In this document: positions 23,286 to 35,139 of the stretch, one piece after another | How the letters are laid out: each line of letters opens with the position of its first letter | Numbering within the stretch: the first letter of the stretch is position 1 | NCBI RefSeq assembly: GCF_029227915.1 | Contig: NC_079888.1 | Span: forward strand, 14,369,001-14,433,000 | Reading direction: 5' to 3' | DNA length: 64,000 nucleotides | Origin: Hydractinia symbiolongicarpus | Taxonomy: Eukaryota; Cnidaria; Hydrozoa; Anthoathecata; Hydractiniidae | Notes under the pieces: generated by a model | Seen by the model: only the letters and a program-made list of their open reading frames with translations | Databases searched by the model: none | What the model was told of the DNA's origin: nothing | Made by a program: the position numbers and the translations under genes

Positions 23286-24776
23286 GACAAGAAGAGGCAA
23301 CTGATTATGGCGAAAAAACTCTTCAATTTACAGTAAAAATGTGCGATTTCTAATGGGTGGTCACATCTAACTAAAAATCCCTTTCACAGCTTTTATTACC
23401 CGTCTGCCGTTCGAGATCACAAAAATGAGTTTATGCTCCATCATTCTGTGATTTTACTGCATTATGCAATGAAAGCAATGATTTAAAATTAACATTGAAG
23501 GAGAGCTTACTGATTTACTGAAGTAAATCTCATTTCAATAGCATCATTACTTTACTGCCTTTAGAGCTATTCTAGCATGATTTTTTTTTAATTTTGTGTC
23601 CAATATTTTTTACTTTTAATACTGAATTTTTGCAACAATATTTTCCGAACGCAAAAGAGGTTAAGTAAAATATGTTTAAATAACCAAACATTCGAATTAA
23701 TCAGCAGTGAACAAGAACGTTTTATAAAAACAAGTTACTAAGAAAATTTGTTTGACGTATGTATACAGTACACTTATATGTATGAGTAGTTACCAACGAT
23801 GCAGTCGCAATGATTCCCCCTAGCACAAATAATTTATATCGTTCAAGAAAAAGGCTGAAGTCACTGATTATACAAATTATACAAACTTTAAACTAAAAGA
23901 ATAAACAAGTATAAGTTTGAAATTTATTATCCCTAACTCTTAAGGTTGCTCAAAAGAAGAAGAGAAGAATCAAACCTTGAAACGCGTCAAGTAATAAAAG
24001 CAGCCAAGTTCAGCTCTAATGTGGTTGATCAACAATTTAAACACGATTCTAACCTTCAAAATCATATAGTACATGTTTAAAACAAGTTTTTCCAGTTAAA
24101 ACATAATGAATAAACACTGTTTTGAAAACAAAAAAATAGTGTCTTCCAAACCAACAAGTTTATTGCGTATACCACAAATGTGAATTTTCATGATTTCTTT
24201 ACTTCTTTAATAAATAGCCATGCTTTTTTTATTGCCAAACGTTATAATATGCAGTTTTGTGTTTACTACACAACTATCACTTTCATAAGAAAACGTTTAC
24301 GTGTGGCATTTCTCCTACTTACTTAACCATGAAAACAACACTCCTTCCCACATGTTTTTTTGCTAGTTAGGATTAAAAATAAAAACGCTGATGACGATGG
24401 ATGAAAGCACACATTGTTTTTAAATACACTTATTAACAAATATTTAAAGATTCGAAATTAACAGCATGTAAGTTCTAATGTTTATATAAAAGAGATGTAG
24501 TGGAAGACTTGTTGGAATAAAAAGACAAATAATTTTTTAATATAACAAACAATATAATCTATTTAATAACAGCCGCAAGAAGCGAACATACACGACATGC
24601 GATATAAAACGGACGGACGAACCAGTGGATTATCCACAAGCCACCGACTAGTCTCATAATAATAACCACTCGGTATCTGTTCGTGCGTCAAAATGATACC
24701 GGAGTAGCGGCAGCGCGTTTGAAAAGCGATGATTTAATTACCAAGAAACTGTAATAATTTAATACGGCATTACCGT
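23286..24776. other. AT-rich intergenic, no gene seen
   Basis: No coding signal. Near 24,600-24,655 there is a reverse-oriented relative of the ACTAGTCG repeat. Confidence 0.4.
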
Positions 24777-26609
24777 CAAGGCGCGGATCCAGGCTTAGTC
24801 AGATAACTCACGCCTTTTGGCTTGGATTCCTTCAGTACTATCATGGCTGCTGCAGACATGTTGACGCGGGTGCTTACTGATTTAAAGTGTGATAATGTTG
24901 AATCTGTTCGTAAAATGCAAAATAACTTTCAGAAAGTGTTTATTCTCGGACATTTTTGTTATCTGGGGATATTTATCCCTTGGTTGGTAAAAGTTTTCAT
25001 CGGAATTCAGGTGTAGATATATACATTCCATCTTAGGCGAGGTGTGAAGATGAAGGAATTATTGATTTAAGGTGAGAAGTATGTTTTTTACTCTCCAACA
25101 CACCTTGCATTTATTTAAAGGTTTTCAGTATATTCGCTACGAAAAGCTAGTTGAGGGAGAGCTTTTTACAACAGACTATTAAAAACAAATACAAAAATAT
25201 TTAATTAGCTAGCTATAGCTAGCTAGCTGGCTAATTGTTTTTGTAACATGAGCTTTGAACAGAATTTTCAGCATTGTGGAGGAGTTCTTTTTCAATTAAT
25301 ATTTGTGTTGTTATTAGAAGCAAGAACTGGATAAGTAGCTAAGGCTGGTGATGAAAAAAACTCTTCGAATGGCTATTAGGAAACAAAGTTTGTTGAGTGA
25401 AAGGTCATGGCAAAATATATTATTTTAGATCCAATCCATCAGGAAACTGTCTATACAGCTCAGCATCGTTGGTATTGGTAGGTGATAATTCTCTTGTTGA
25501 TGTTTTGATAATCATGACATCCACAGAACTTTTCTTGTATCCTTCCTTTTATTCCAATCATCCTTGTTTTCAATTTGCTTTTAAAAACCAAAAGGCAAAT
25601 ATTTTTATATCTAAAAAAAAGTTTATTCATATTTTCCCTTTCCTATATTGTGTTTGATATGACTCTTTCTCCTGAGAAGGCAGTTAAAGCAGAAGCAATC
25701 AACAACTGCACTCCCAAGACATGGTCTCCTTTTCTATCAATACTTGCCTTGTCAACAGTAATAAGGAGAAAAATTAATACGTTTTACCCACGGTTCGCTT
25801 GTTACAGTTTCGAACTCTCTTTACACAGTGTATATTGCCACGCCCATCTATTTTACCTGATGAAAATCAGTTAAAAACTTTATTTTGTTATGAAGGTATC
25901 GTCAAGTCTGGTGTAGACTTAAAGCCAAATCATTACGTTCCCCTTCTTCCAGGTTGCAACTTTTTAAGTGAAAGTTGCATTTTCCTACTTCAGCATGCAA
26001 AAAGCTGAAAACGGCCCTTTGTAATTCTTTTTTTAAAGTTCAAACGAAACTTGAGTTAAGCCCTTTGAATAAACAAATAGCTATATCTGAACAAATACAT
26101 GGGTTGAGGTGTGTATCATGTCACATGTATGTACATTTCATCTTCATTATTCTGATCTTTCCATATTCTTATTGTTTTTGTTATGATTGTGTTTTATTTT
26201 GCTGTCCATGGCCGGTGTGATCATTTGATTCACCTAGTCATGCTGATAAAGCCCGATATTGGCAGAAACAGCAAGAGTTTATAAATATTGAAATATATTC
26301 ACAGTTGTCTCACTTTATTGTAGTTAATCCCTGTTAATTTTAGTGCTTTTATCTATCTAAAATAAGACGTGTAAGACCGAGAGTTGATTCTTATAAAAAA
26401 ATGTTCTTAAGAGATTTTCTTATAGCTTAGCGTTTCTTTTGTCAATTTTATTAATAACTAGATAAATCGGAAGACAATTTTCGGCGATTTTTGTACCCGC
26501 TTACAGCAACCCCCAGGACCCGCAGCTGCTAAGTTCAAGACTAATTCAAAATATTGCTGATGCGCAGCAATATTTTGACTAAGTCTTAAAAAAGTCTGGA
26601 TCCGCCCCT
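24777..26609 (+). mobile_element. OTU-domain transposable element (proposed limits)
   Basis: The right end GTCTGGATCCGCCCCTG (26,593-26,609) and the sequence before it match the repeat at 1-509. A possible inverted left end, AAGGCGCGGATCCAGGCTTAG, lies at about 24,778. Between them are plus-strand coding relics including an OTU-like cysteine protease. Limits and class are inference. Confidence 0.45.
25425..25965 (+). pseudogene. OTU-like cysteine protease remnant
   Basis: SGNCLYSSASLVLVGDNSLVDVL matches the OTU start (D-G-N-C-L-Y), with Ser in place of the usual Asp and the catalytic Cys retained. ELFLYPSFYSNHPCF continues the fold. After frame changes near 25,650 and 25,800, the C-terminal GVDLKPNHYVPLL supplies the family His. 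OTU domains cleave ubiquitin chains, and versions of this kind are widespread in cnidarian transposons. It is interrupted by at least two frame shifts, or by introns I could not resolve. Confidence 0.6.
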
Positions 26610-28082
26610 GCCGTCGTTTAGTCCTTACAAAAGTTCAACATAATGTTCTAACCTTAGGTCAAAATGAGTGTAGCGGTACTTAGTTTAATGATTTTATTTA
26701 TACTCTTTTTGATCATTACACCTTTTTATTTATTTTCGTTTTTAATGTTATCATATGTTAAGATTAAGATTATATCACGTTTTTTAGCCATGTATTATAT
26801 TAATACCAAAAGTTGTCTGTGGCTGAAAATACTGAACTGAAAATTTAACGATATTATGAAAGTTAAGGCCATTGCAGTGCACTTTTGAGGCCGAATAACT
26901 TTGAAACGAGTGAAAATAACTGACGTTATCTCCTGCGGGAACGACCTGGAATGAAAATAGGACTAATTTTTTAAAGCTGGGTCAATCCATCCAGACGGAT
27001 TAATGACGTCATCAAAAATTTTAAACCCCAATATCTCTGTAACCGTTCGTTAAAAGAAAAAGTATTTGTTTCTGTACATTTTCTTGATCAAAGTTTCACG
27101 CTCTATACAACAGCGGCAACGAGTACACAAATATAAAAATAAATTGTACTCTGATTGACCATTCGTCAAAAAGACATGACCTATGTAGTTTCTACATCAG
27201 AATTTCATGTTCTACACATTAGAGGCAACAGCTTTCCTTGTTTATGCACTGTGCATATTATCAAAAATTCTAAAACAACTCATATTTTTTCCATTGTTCT
27301 TCTGCCTGGATCTTTTCGGGGGTAATTGACTAGTAAATCTTAAAGAAAAACATAATTTTAGCTAAAAACGTAGGAGCAAGCTAGCTACATTATGTATAGC
27401 AGCCTAGCCCAAAGCTAGCTAGCAGTACTCGCTCTGTTCTAATAAAGTATCTATTCAATGTAGTATTAGTGCCATTTTATCTTAGCCAATATTGTTATAT
27501 TCTTGTGTTTTCACCACTCTGATTTTTACTAAGCTGCAAATTGGCTTGTGGTTAAAAAGTGAAATTATATACTCTGTTTGAAATTTGATAATAGTACCGT
27601 TTTACACAGTTTATTTTTTGCTAACAATTAAGTTTTCAAATGACAGACTGTAGGATTTGTTTTTATCTAAACTGTCAAATAATTTTGGAACTTTCACAAA
27701 AGTTCATTTTAAAAAATTAAATTGATGTGTTCCTGTTTTAGATTCATAGGTTAACAAAAAAAAAAAAAAAGAGAGTATTTTGCAAAATATACTAGAAAAC
27801 GGTGTTTCTTTTGATGGTGTAAGGATTAGTTGTACTCGTAATGATATCACAATATTGCAGTGTCATACTTATAGCGTAGCTACGCGGAATAATATTAGTC
27901 AATTCATTAGAAAGAAGCAGTAAGAAATTGTTTCAGCAGTATTGTGTTGCATATGTTAAAGTGGAAGCTAAGAATTAAAATATACTCAAGAAAATCAAAC
28001 TATTCTTCACCTTTGTAGTTACAAGGACTAGTTAACTTAATGCGCAAGCTAAAGAGCAAGAGTCTTTAAGTTTTCAAGGAAG
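26610..28082. other. Intergenic with one dispersed repeat
   Basis: Contains the second copy of the TGACGTCATCAAAAA / CCGTTCGTTAA repeat at about 26,935-27,180. Nothing else was recognised. Confidence 0.5.
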
Positions 28083-29100
28083 CCCACGTGTCATGGTACA
28101 AATTATAAAGATTCTATGGTGGTCATTGAAAAGTTTGGGAAACGCGATTTCTTTTTTACTTTTACATGAAATCCAAATTTGCGCAAAATTGTAGAAAATT
28201 TGTTTGCGGGCCAACATGCACACGATCGATATAGTGTCTCGAGTTTCTCAGTTCAAATTAAATGGGCTCCTCAAAGATGTTACAGGAAGGAAGTTTCAGC
28301 TATGAATTTGACACAATGTGTATGTTACAGAATTTGAACAGAAGGGTTTGCCTCACTGTTATTTGTTATTTCATCTAGATGCTAACGATAAGCATCACAG
28401 ATGACATAGAAAGTGTGATTTCTGTGAACACTCACAATCAACGGGACCAAAACCAGCTCTTTAAGATCGTTTGATAGTGACTCATGGTCCATGTGTTCCA
28501 GGTGAATGGAAGATGGTCTCTGCATCTAGAGCTTCACGAAACGTTTTCGTATAATACAATAGCTGAAGTTGATGGATATCTGTTGTATGAACATCGCTGG
28601 TTTGTGCCCTACAATCCATGGCTCTCCAAGGAATACAATGCACATTTAAACATGGAATCTTCATGCCTCTTATGTTTGTTAAATACCTCAGCAAATATAT
28701 TTATAAAGTTCGTGATTGTGACACATTTAGGACAATAAAACGTATTGATCAGAAAAGCACACATTTTTAGATACTCTGTATGTGTGCCCGAAGCAGGACT
28801 GTTTTTTTTTTAAAATTTAGTATGCAGACGCAATTTGATGCTGTCAAATTGCAAAATAACCCTCTTTTTTGAAAAGGACCGACTAAGGAAGCTGTAAATG
28901 TAACCGCCAAGTTAACAGCTTTGTTGGTCTTAAATCAACTAAGCCCTGACGTTTACCAGTATGTGTATCGAGAAATTCCTCTTTATTTTGTTTTCGATTA
29001 TAGGAGGAAAGTTAGGCGAACTAATTCATGATGAAATATTATTCACCTCAACTGACAGAAGAACTAACAGCATTGGCTGATGCAGTTATAGAAATGTTGT
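28083..29100 (+). mobile_element. Helitron Rep/helicase-like fragment, decayed
   Basis: Segments in different frames follow the Helitron order. DSMVVIEKFGKRDFFFTFT, with TGA where Cys is expected before NP, lies at 28,083-28,277. FEQKGLPHCYLLFHLD lies near 28,334; here the second His of the HUH nickase motif (family GLPHAHIL) is Tyr. RWFVPYNPWLSKEYNAHLNME lies near 28,590, followed after a frameshift by VKYLSKYIYKVRD. These are parts of the replication-initiator and linker region of Helitron transposases. No terminal hairpin was located. Confidence 0.75.
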
Positions 29101-32100
29101 AGATGTCACTAACAGTAAAATAAAGGCCTCTTTTTAAATTTTATTCATAACACTGCATGTCATATGCCTTCGACTCTGATAGCACATGTATAGGTGATGT
29201 GTCATCGAATGGGTTGTTGATTAATGAAACTATGTATGTCACAAACCTACACTTGGTTAACAACTTTTTGATTGTAACATAGGTACAGCCGTTGAGATGA
29301 TAATAGGTCGTTAAATTGTCTGTTCATTTATTTTAAACATCATGCAGTTCACACTCTCTGTGGTTAAATGCTTTCTGTTAGGGTGGTGTGACATTAAATT
29401 TATCATGCTATGCAGTAAATTGTTTCTAATTCTGATGTACTGTAACCTAAATTTTTTGTTAGACATGCATCTTTTTTTTTCTTTTAGGTGAATGCAAAGT
29501 CCTACGGCTCATCTCCACTTGGTGTACTATTAAGCGGTTAGGGTATTTACTGTTCATTTTTAGCATACAATCCATTAGGTAAGAAAATGAACCTAGACTT
29601 AAAGGCGCGTATTCACACTTATCGAAAATAATTAACATATACATTTTATTTATTTATTTTAAAGTTCAGACGGAGTTATGGCTTTCCTAAAAATTTGAGG
29701 ATATAAAACCAACTAGAAATGGAAATAATGGTACTTTAATATCTTGAATTTATTGTTTTTTTTTCCAGCCGCCATATTTAACGATCTTGTTAATCTCTTA
29801 TTCTATTAAGCGGTTGTCTAATAAGCGGTTCGTCGCAAAATGTTCGTGTGAAACCATAGGTAAACAAACGGCCTTAACTTTAAATGAGCTAGGCATCGTT
29901 CACCGTGCTGTTTTTTTGGCTTGTTGTTCCTTTGCAAAATATGGCATCAAAAAGTGGAAAGAAATTTTAATTTTGTTTAAAAAAGTGGCCGCGCGTAAAA
30001 AAATCCGTATCAGTTTCTCCACTTAGATACAATTTTCTTCTATTCTATTCGTCATTGTTTTTGGAGACCAGACAGAAGAAAACAGAAAGAAGAAATTACA
30101 GCATTGCCTTGTGGTTATTAATTATGATAATTAATGCTTATTTCTTTATTTATTAGCATGGCCGGAATTACTGCATATTATAAGCCAAAAACCTAACGGG
30201 GGAGAATGCTCATTGTAATAGTTGAAGATAGTTGAAGCACTATGGAGATAATTAAATTTAGAGGATGAAAGAAGAAATTCTGAAAATTTAGGTATTCTGA
30301 TTGTCTAGATCTGATACTGTCTCCATAAGGAAACGACTAACTGTTTGAACAAAATCAAAAAGTAAGACAGCTAGCGAAGCGAAGTTGTCTTCAGAAACAT
30401 CAACAAGAAGTGGTCAATGTTGAAAAGAAGTCTGATTTCAGTAAGAATAACACAGAAACTTTGATTGATTTATCTGATTTATCATGTTTTGAACTTTGTG
30501 GATGCATTTATAAAAGCATTACGATGGAAACACAGCTACGGATACTCTCCCTCATTCATTATTTTTTTATTTTTTGAATCCAGCAACCGTGTGATTGATT
30601 TTGTCGTGCGGTTATTATCGCATAATGAAATGCAATGTCGGTTCTGTAGGCGAAGAGAAATTGGGAGTTTGTTATTTCTATAAAACATTTGGACATGTTC
30701 TGGTTTTTAGTTTTCAATAAAATTTTCAGGATAATCTTTCACTTTTTATAATAAAATAGGCACCTCTAAAAAGTTGCCTACAAGGTGATTACGCGCCTTT
30801 GCAAGAGTTTTTTCTTATTGACGATAAAATACAAAAAATCTGGCTTACAGCCTGTTATCCGATGTGTAAAAGAAACAAACATCTCAGTTTTTTATAAAAC
30901 GTTTATTTAATTCGTTGCCAATTTAAATAGCCACCATAGCTCCTCATATTCGCCCTCTACCAAATTATTCAATTTCAATGTTTTAAGCATATTACGACTT
31001 TTCGAAAATATGGCGTTGCTCACATTTAGAAAAGTCAGAGTAGCCATGAAATGAAATTCAGTTTGAAACTTTCTAGAATCATACCTAGTTGCTGTTAGCT
31101 ATCATTTTAAATCAACCAGATCGGATCCACATCTTTCTTGCCTGTTTAGAGTAGCGCAACATGTGGCGCATCATGTGAAAAATATAGCTTAAACAAAAAA
31201 TATTTTTTTGTTTAACAGGTAAATATCACCATGTTCCCAGCAAGATCCGAAGGAAAAGCCAGTAATTATCACGTAACAGAAAAGTAATGAAATTGTTATG
31301 TCTTCGACATCCATTTCCTTTGCAGCCATTTGTCTAGTTCCATAGTATATTTTTCGTCGGTGAAAGACAAGAAACAGCTGCAGAAAGTATTATATCACTG
31401 GCTAATTAGCAAATATCAATTTTGCAGGCAGGGAAAGAACTCACCATCGCAATAACCAATTTGCCAGGCTTTTGTATTGTTTTATATTAACAAAGAATTA
31501 TATTTTTTGTAAATAAACGAGTTGCCTTCCCGCCTGAAACGCTGTAAATAATAAGAGTGTTTACAGACGAGTTTTATTAATTCGAAGCCATTCCAGTGTT
31601 CACAAAAAAAAAACGCGTTTCTTCTAAAAAATAAAAATGTTATTTGGCTGTAGTACATCACCTATTTCATATTTAAGAATTCCGTGGGTAACATAGAATA
31701 TATGACAACATTACTTTATTACATCAACATAAACTGTATGGGCCAAACGTGGCTTTCCTAGTGACAGGAGTACATAGAACTTTGTATTTCAAAAGCACTG
31801 TGCATAATTTCGACAAAGACATAATGGCAGACATACTACTAATTAAACAAAGTTGTTAAAAGTTTGTTTGGGGTACAGTTCTTTAAAACGCTTTACTCAA
31901 GACAGTCGATAGGTATATATTTAATGAAGTTACACAACCATGTTTTCTTCCAATATTTCTTTACCAGTTGGTCACCTGTTTTGCGTTTGGGGAATAATAT
32001 TTGAAAGAGAATCGCGAATTTAATTAAAAAGTCGCTCGAAGTCGCTCTTACATGTGCGACTTATCGGCACTAGCGCGAAAAGTATTCAAAAGATTAACTA

Positions 32101-32900
32101 ACTAAGTGAGTGTCCAGGCTGGTGTTCACTAGAGTGAAATAAGCAATAGGAAATTAAAAAAACTTCGAAAATTGGAAGATGCTATAAACTCCTGCAAACC
32201 CGTTTTTCTAAACTAGAATCAAATTTGAAACAGTTGCTGCTATGGTGTAGAAAATCAAAATAGTACCAGTAAATGTTAGCTTTTTTCACCACTTTAGCTT
32301 TGAGGTCAATATAAACTTAAAATTTGTCCTAAACCCTTTGAAATCAACTTATGTTAACCCTATTTGGTTTGGGGGATTCTCTATTGACGGATTTTCGGGC
32401 AATGTTTTGCAACTTTTCATGCGAACTATGTAAAAACTGGAATATACTGGAAATTTTATTTGGCTTTCAGAAAATTTACACAGAATGTAAGAATTCGCTC
32501 TAGAACTAAAGTAATTGAATTTTAAGCATATAGAGGTATTTTAAAAATATTTTAAGCTTTTGATGACGTCATCGACAAAGTGCTGATGTAAGCAAGAATT
32601 TATTCCTGCCATTTTGTTCCTTTTGTGACGTATTATAAGTGTGTCAATTTTTTTTTTTTGGGGGGGGGATCTAAAAAAATCGAGAAATCCGGATGTTTAC
32701 GTTCCACAAGGACAACGACGTAAGTTTCAATTATTCGCACAACGGAAGTTATAATGTTATTAGTCAGATCATAACAATGGTATAAATTTAAAAAATACTT
32801 TAGATTCATACACAGAAAACAATTCAAAGAACCTCACGTTACAAAGATTTATTCTCTTTTTAAGAATTGTAACAACACTAGAAGAGACCATACGTAATTA
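29101..32900. other. AT-rich intergenic, no gene supported
   Basis: Short repeats only, for example CTATTAAGCGGTT at 29,527-29,540 and 29,803-29,815. Several open frames below 90 codons show no domain. Confidence 0.4.
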
Positions 32901-34605
32901 CTAGTACCAAATTTTTCTTGTTTTATGCTTTGGTCTCATGTTGACTCCGTACAACTTCCGTCCATTTGTTGCTTGTACTGGCCGATAATTTCCGTACATT
33001 GGTAAATTTTCACAATCCAGAACTTTATTAATTGCTCGTAGCTAAAAATAAAGAAAGCGATCAAAATGTTATCTTGTTGCTTAATTTTGTACAGTTTTAA
33101 AAGGTTGAGAGTTTACACTTGCAAAAAAAACATGAACAAAGTTGCTTACATCTCGGAGGTTAATTGTATGCACACGACTGGTGAGTACAACCCAATCAAC
33201 ATTCTCAGTGCATGGTGGTGTGGTCAACGAGCCACGGTAGTTGACATATGGTGTACGTTTCAAGTTAGCACGGCATGGTAAAAAATTGGCCAAAGGAAAT
33301 GCCGGGACCTCTACACTGTTCCCTATGAGCAAAAGTTATGTATTCTAAATTGCTCTTTGTTTTTCCAATTCGGTATGGGAAAGGAGGCCCGAAAATGGCA
33401 TATTATTGTCCAGAGCTTTCTCAAACGCTATTGTGACAGGTAATGGTAGTTTTCCCGATTTTAAAATTTCTAGTGAGGTTCCCCAAACAATGCTCACGTC
33501 AGCAATAAAAGAATTATGTTAAATTATTTTTTTTTTGTCTACTTTAACTGTACCTAGTTATCTCTCAGGACTTTTGGACAACGGTCACTTTATGCACCGT
33601 CCATCTGCTCCTTCAAGGTCCAATAAAGTCCATGGCAAATAGGGTGGAAGTCAAATTAATTTAAGAATGCCAGTACCTTGTTGATTAAGTTCACCCGCAT
33701 GACCACCTAACTGCGAAAAGATTGAACTCGACCTTCTCCGTACCTGAAATAAATTAATGAAATATTCTATCATGTTTGAACAAATATTTTTCTCGTAATT
33801 GTCTTACTGTTACGCCTTACTGTTAGTTTCACAAACACTCCTATGACAAGCAGCCCATCACTGTGTTGAGACACTTCTGCCAGCTTGTACTTTGCATTTC
33901 GATGAACAAGGTGCATCTAAAGAAAAAAAGTAACATTGTAGCTACATCGCTTAAACACACGTGTTGGTTGGTCTGTTTAAAATTAACGTACCTCGCCTTG
34001 AAAAAACTTTCTATTTAACGAATGCTCGGATCCTTTTTTTATAGGTGAGCCAAAGTGGATATGCGCTTGGATTGGCACGAATTTATTTCCACCTTTCTTT
34101 AAATAATAGAGAGTGCTTTCTGGAATATCAATAACAAGCGTGTGTCCATCGTTACTAAATGTATAGGTTTCCCCAGTTTTTGGTGGCTTGTTGTAATTGT
34201 GAAATGAAATTATGTTCTTTCTACTTGGTCGAATTGTTCGTGAAAGGTCAATGTTTATCGGCGACTGAAGACTGCCAGCACATTGGGGATTAGTTTTGGA
34301 CCAGTCTTTTGGTCCTACGTATAATATTGAGGAAGTTGTAAAATAATTATAAAAAACATTAATGATCTGCCGGATATTGCGATAATCTTACCATTGAGTT
34401 TCCCCCCTTTGTAATTCCAGTCAGCAGTGCAAACTTCATCGCCTATAACATTAGAAAAGAACTCACACATTTGTGGCGACTATACAAACATTAATACTTA
34501 CAATATTAAATATAAGAATAAATAATGGTAGATAAAAAGGGATGAAAACTTACACTCTACATATGCAAGATATGCAAACATAAGGATGGTGAGGATTTGA
34601 TACAT
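32901..34605 (-). CDS. Secreted alpha carbonic anhydrase, seven exons, 300 aa
   Basis: Interconverts CO2 and bicarbonate outside the cell or in the secretory pathway. Exons (minus strand): 34,605-34,554; 34,442-34,392; 34,314-33,992; 33,916-33,821; 33,743-33,677; 33,322-33,150; 33,041-32,901. All junctions are GT..AG and phases agree, giving 300 codons plus stop. MYQILTILMFAYLAYVE is a signal peptide. QSPINI marks the family start. Zinc ligands are His119, His121 (HIHFG) and His144 (EMHLVH). The proton-shuttle His is His92 (NDGHTL). SLTTPPCTE (228-236) carries the catalytic Thr230 and the Thr231 position. Cys46 and Cys234 fit the conserved disulfide of secreted forms. NYRPVQ closes the domain, and a basic tail follows. 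The usual HFHWG is HIHFG (Trp to Phe). No GPI or membrane segment is seen. In cnidarians such enzymes serve in calcification, pH control or symbiont carbon supply. Confidence 0.93.
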
Positions 34606-35139
34606 TGCGCCTTTTTCTGTGTATCATACGCTGAAATTGCTAGAGGAAAATAACCATTAAGTAGCAAATCTGCTGGACAGGCGCAATAGCTTTTGTAAGA
34701 AAAAGTGGGAACACATACTTCATGCTTTGATAAAAATTACACAATCTTAAGCCGATTTAAATTATATGATATAAGAACATCTTAACAACGCTACCTTGTG
34801 GCTTTTGGAAAATCCGCTAGCTATCTAATGACTAAAAGCATGTTTAAGCTTGAAATCTACTTTGTGATATTATTTAATAGCCTTATACTAGTAACCATTA
34901 TGCGTTAAACCATCTTCAAAAAAAGAAGAATTTAAGAACCAGCTTTAGCCAGAAAGCGTTACATTGCTGCTGGACAATATTTTCGATGCTAACTGCATGT
35001 TATTAAAACAGGCCCTTGGTGTTAGTTATAATTGATTTGACATTAAATTAATGTCTCTTTTTAATAATTGATTTGTCTGTTCTTGTAGCTCTCATTGCTT
35101 TTTTCCTACCGCATCACTAAAAGAAGTTATCCTTTTTTC
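34606..35139. other. 5' flank of the carbonic anhydrase gene
   Basis: AT-rich; no obvious TATA box at a suitable distance. The second GACGTC-type TIR element begins beyond it. Confidence 0.35.
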
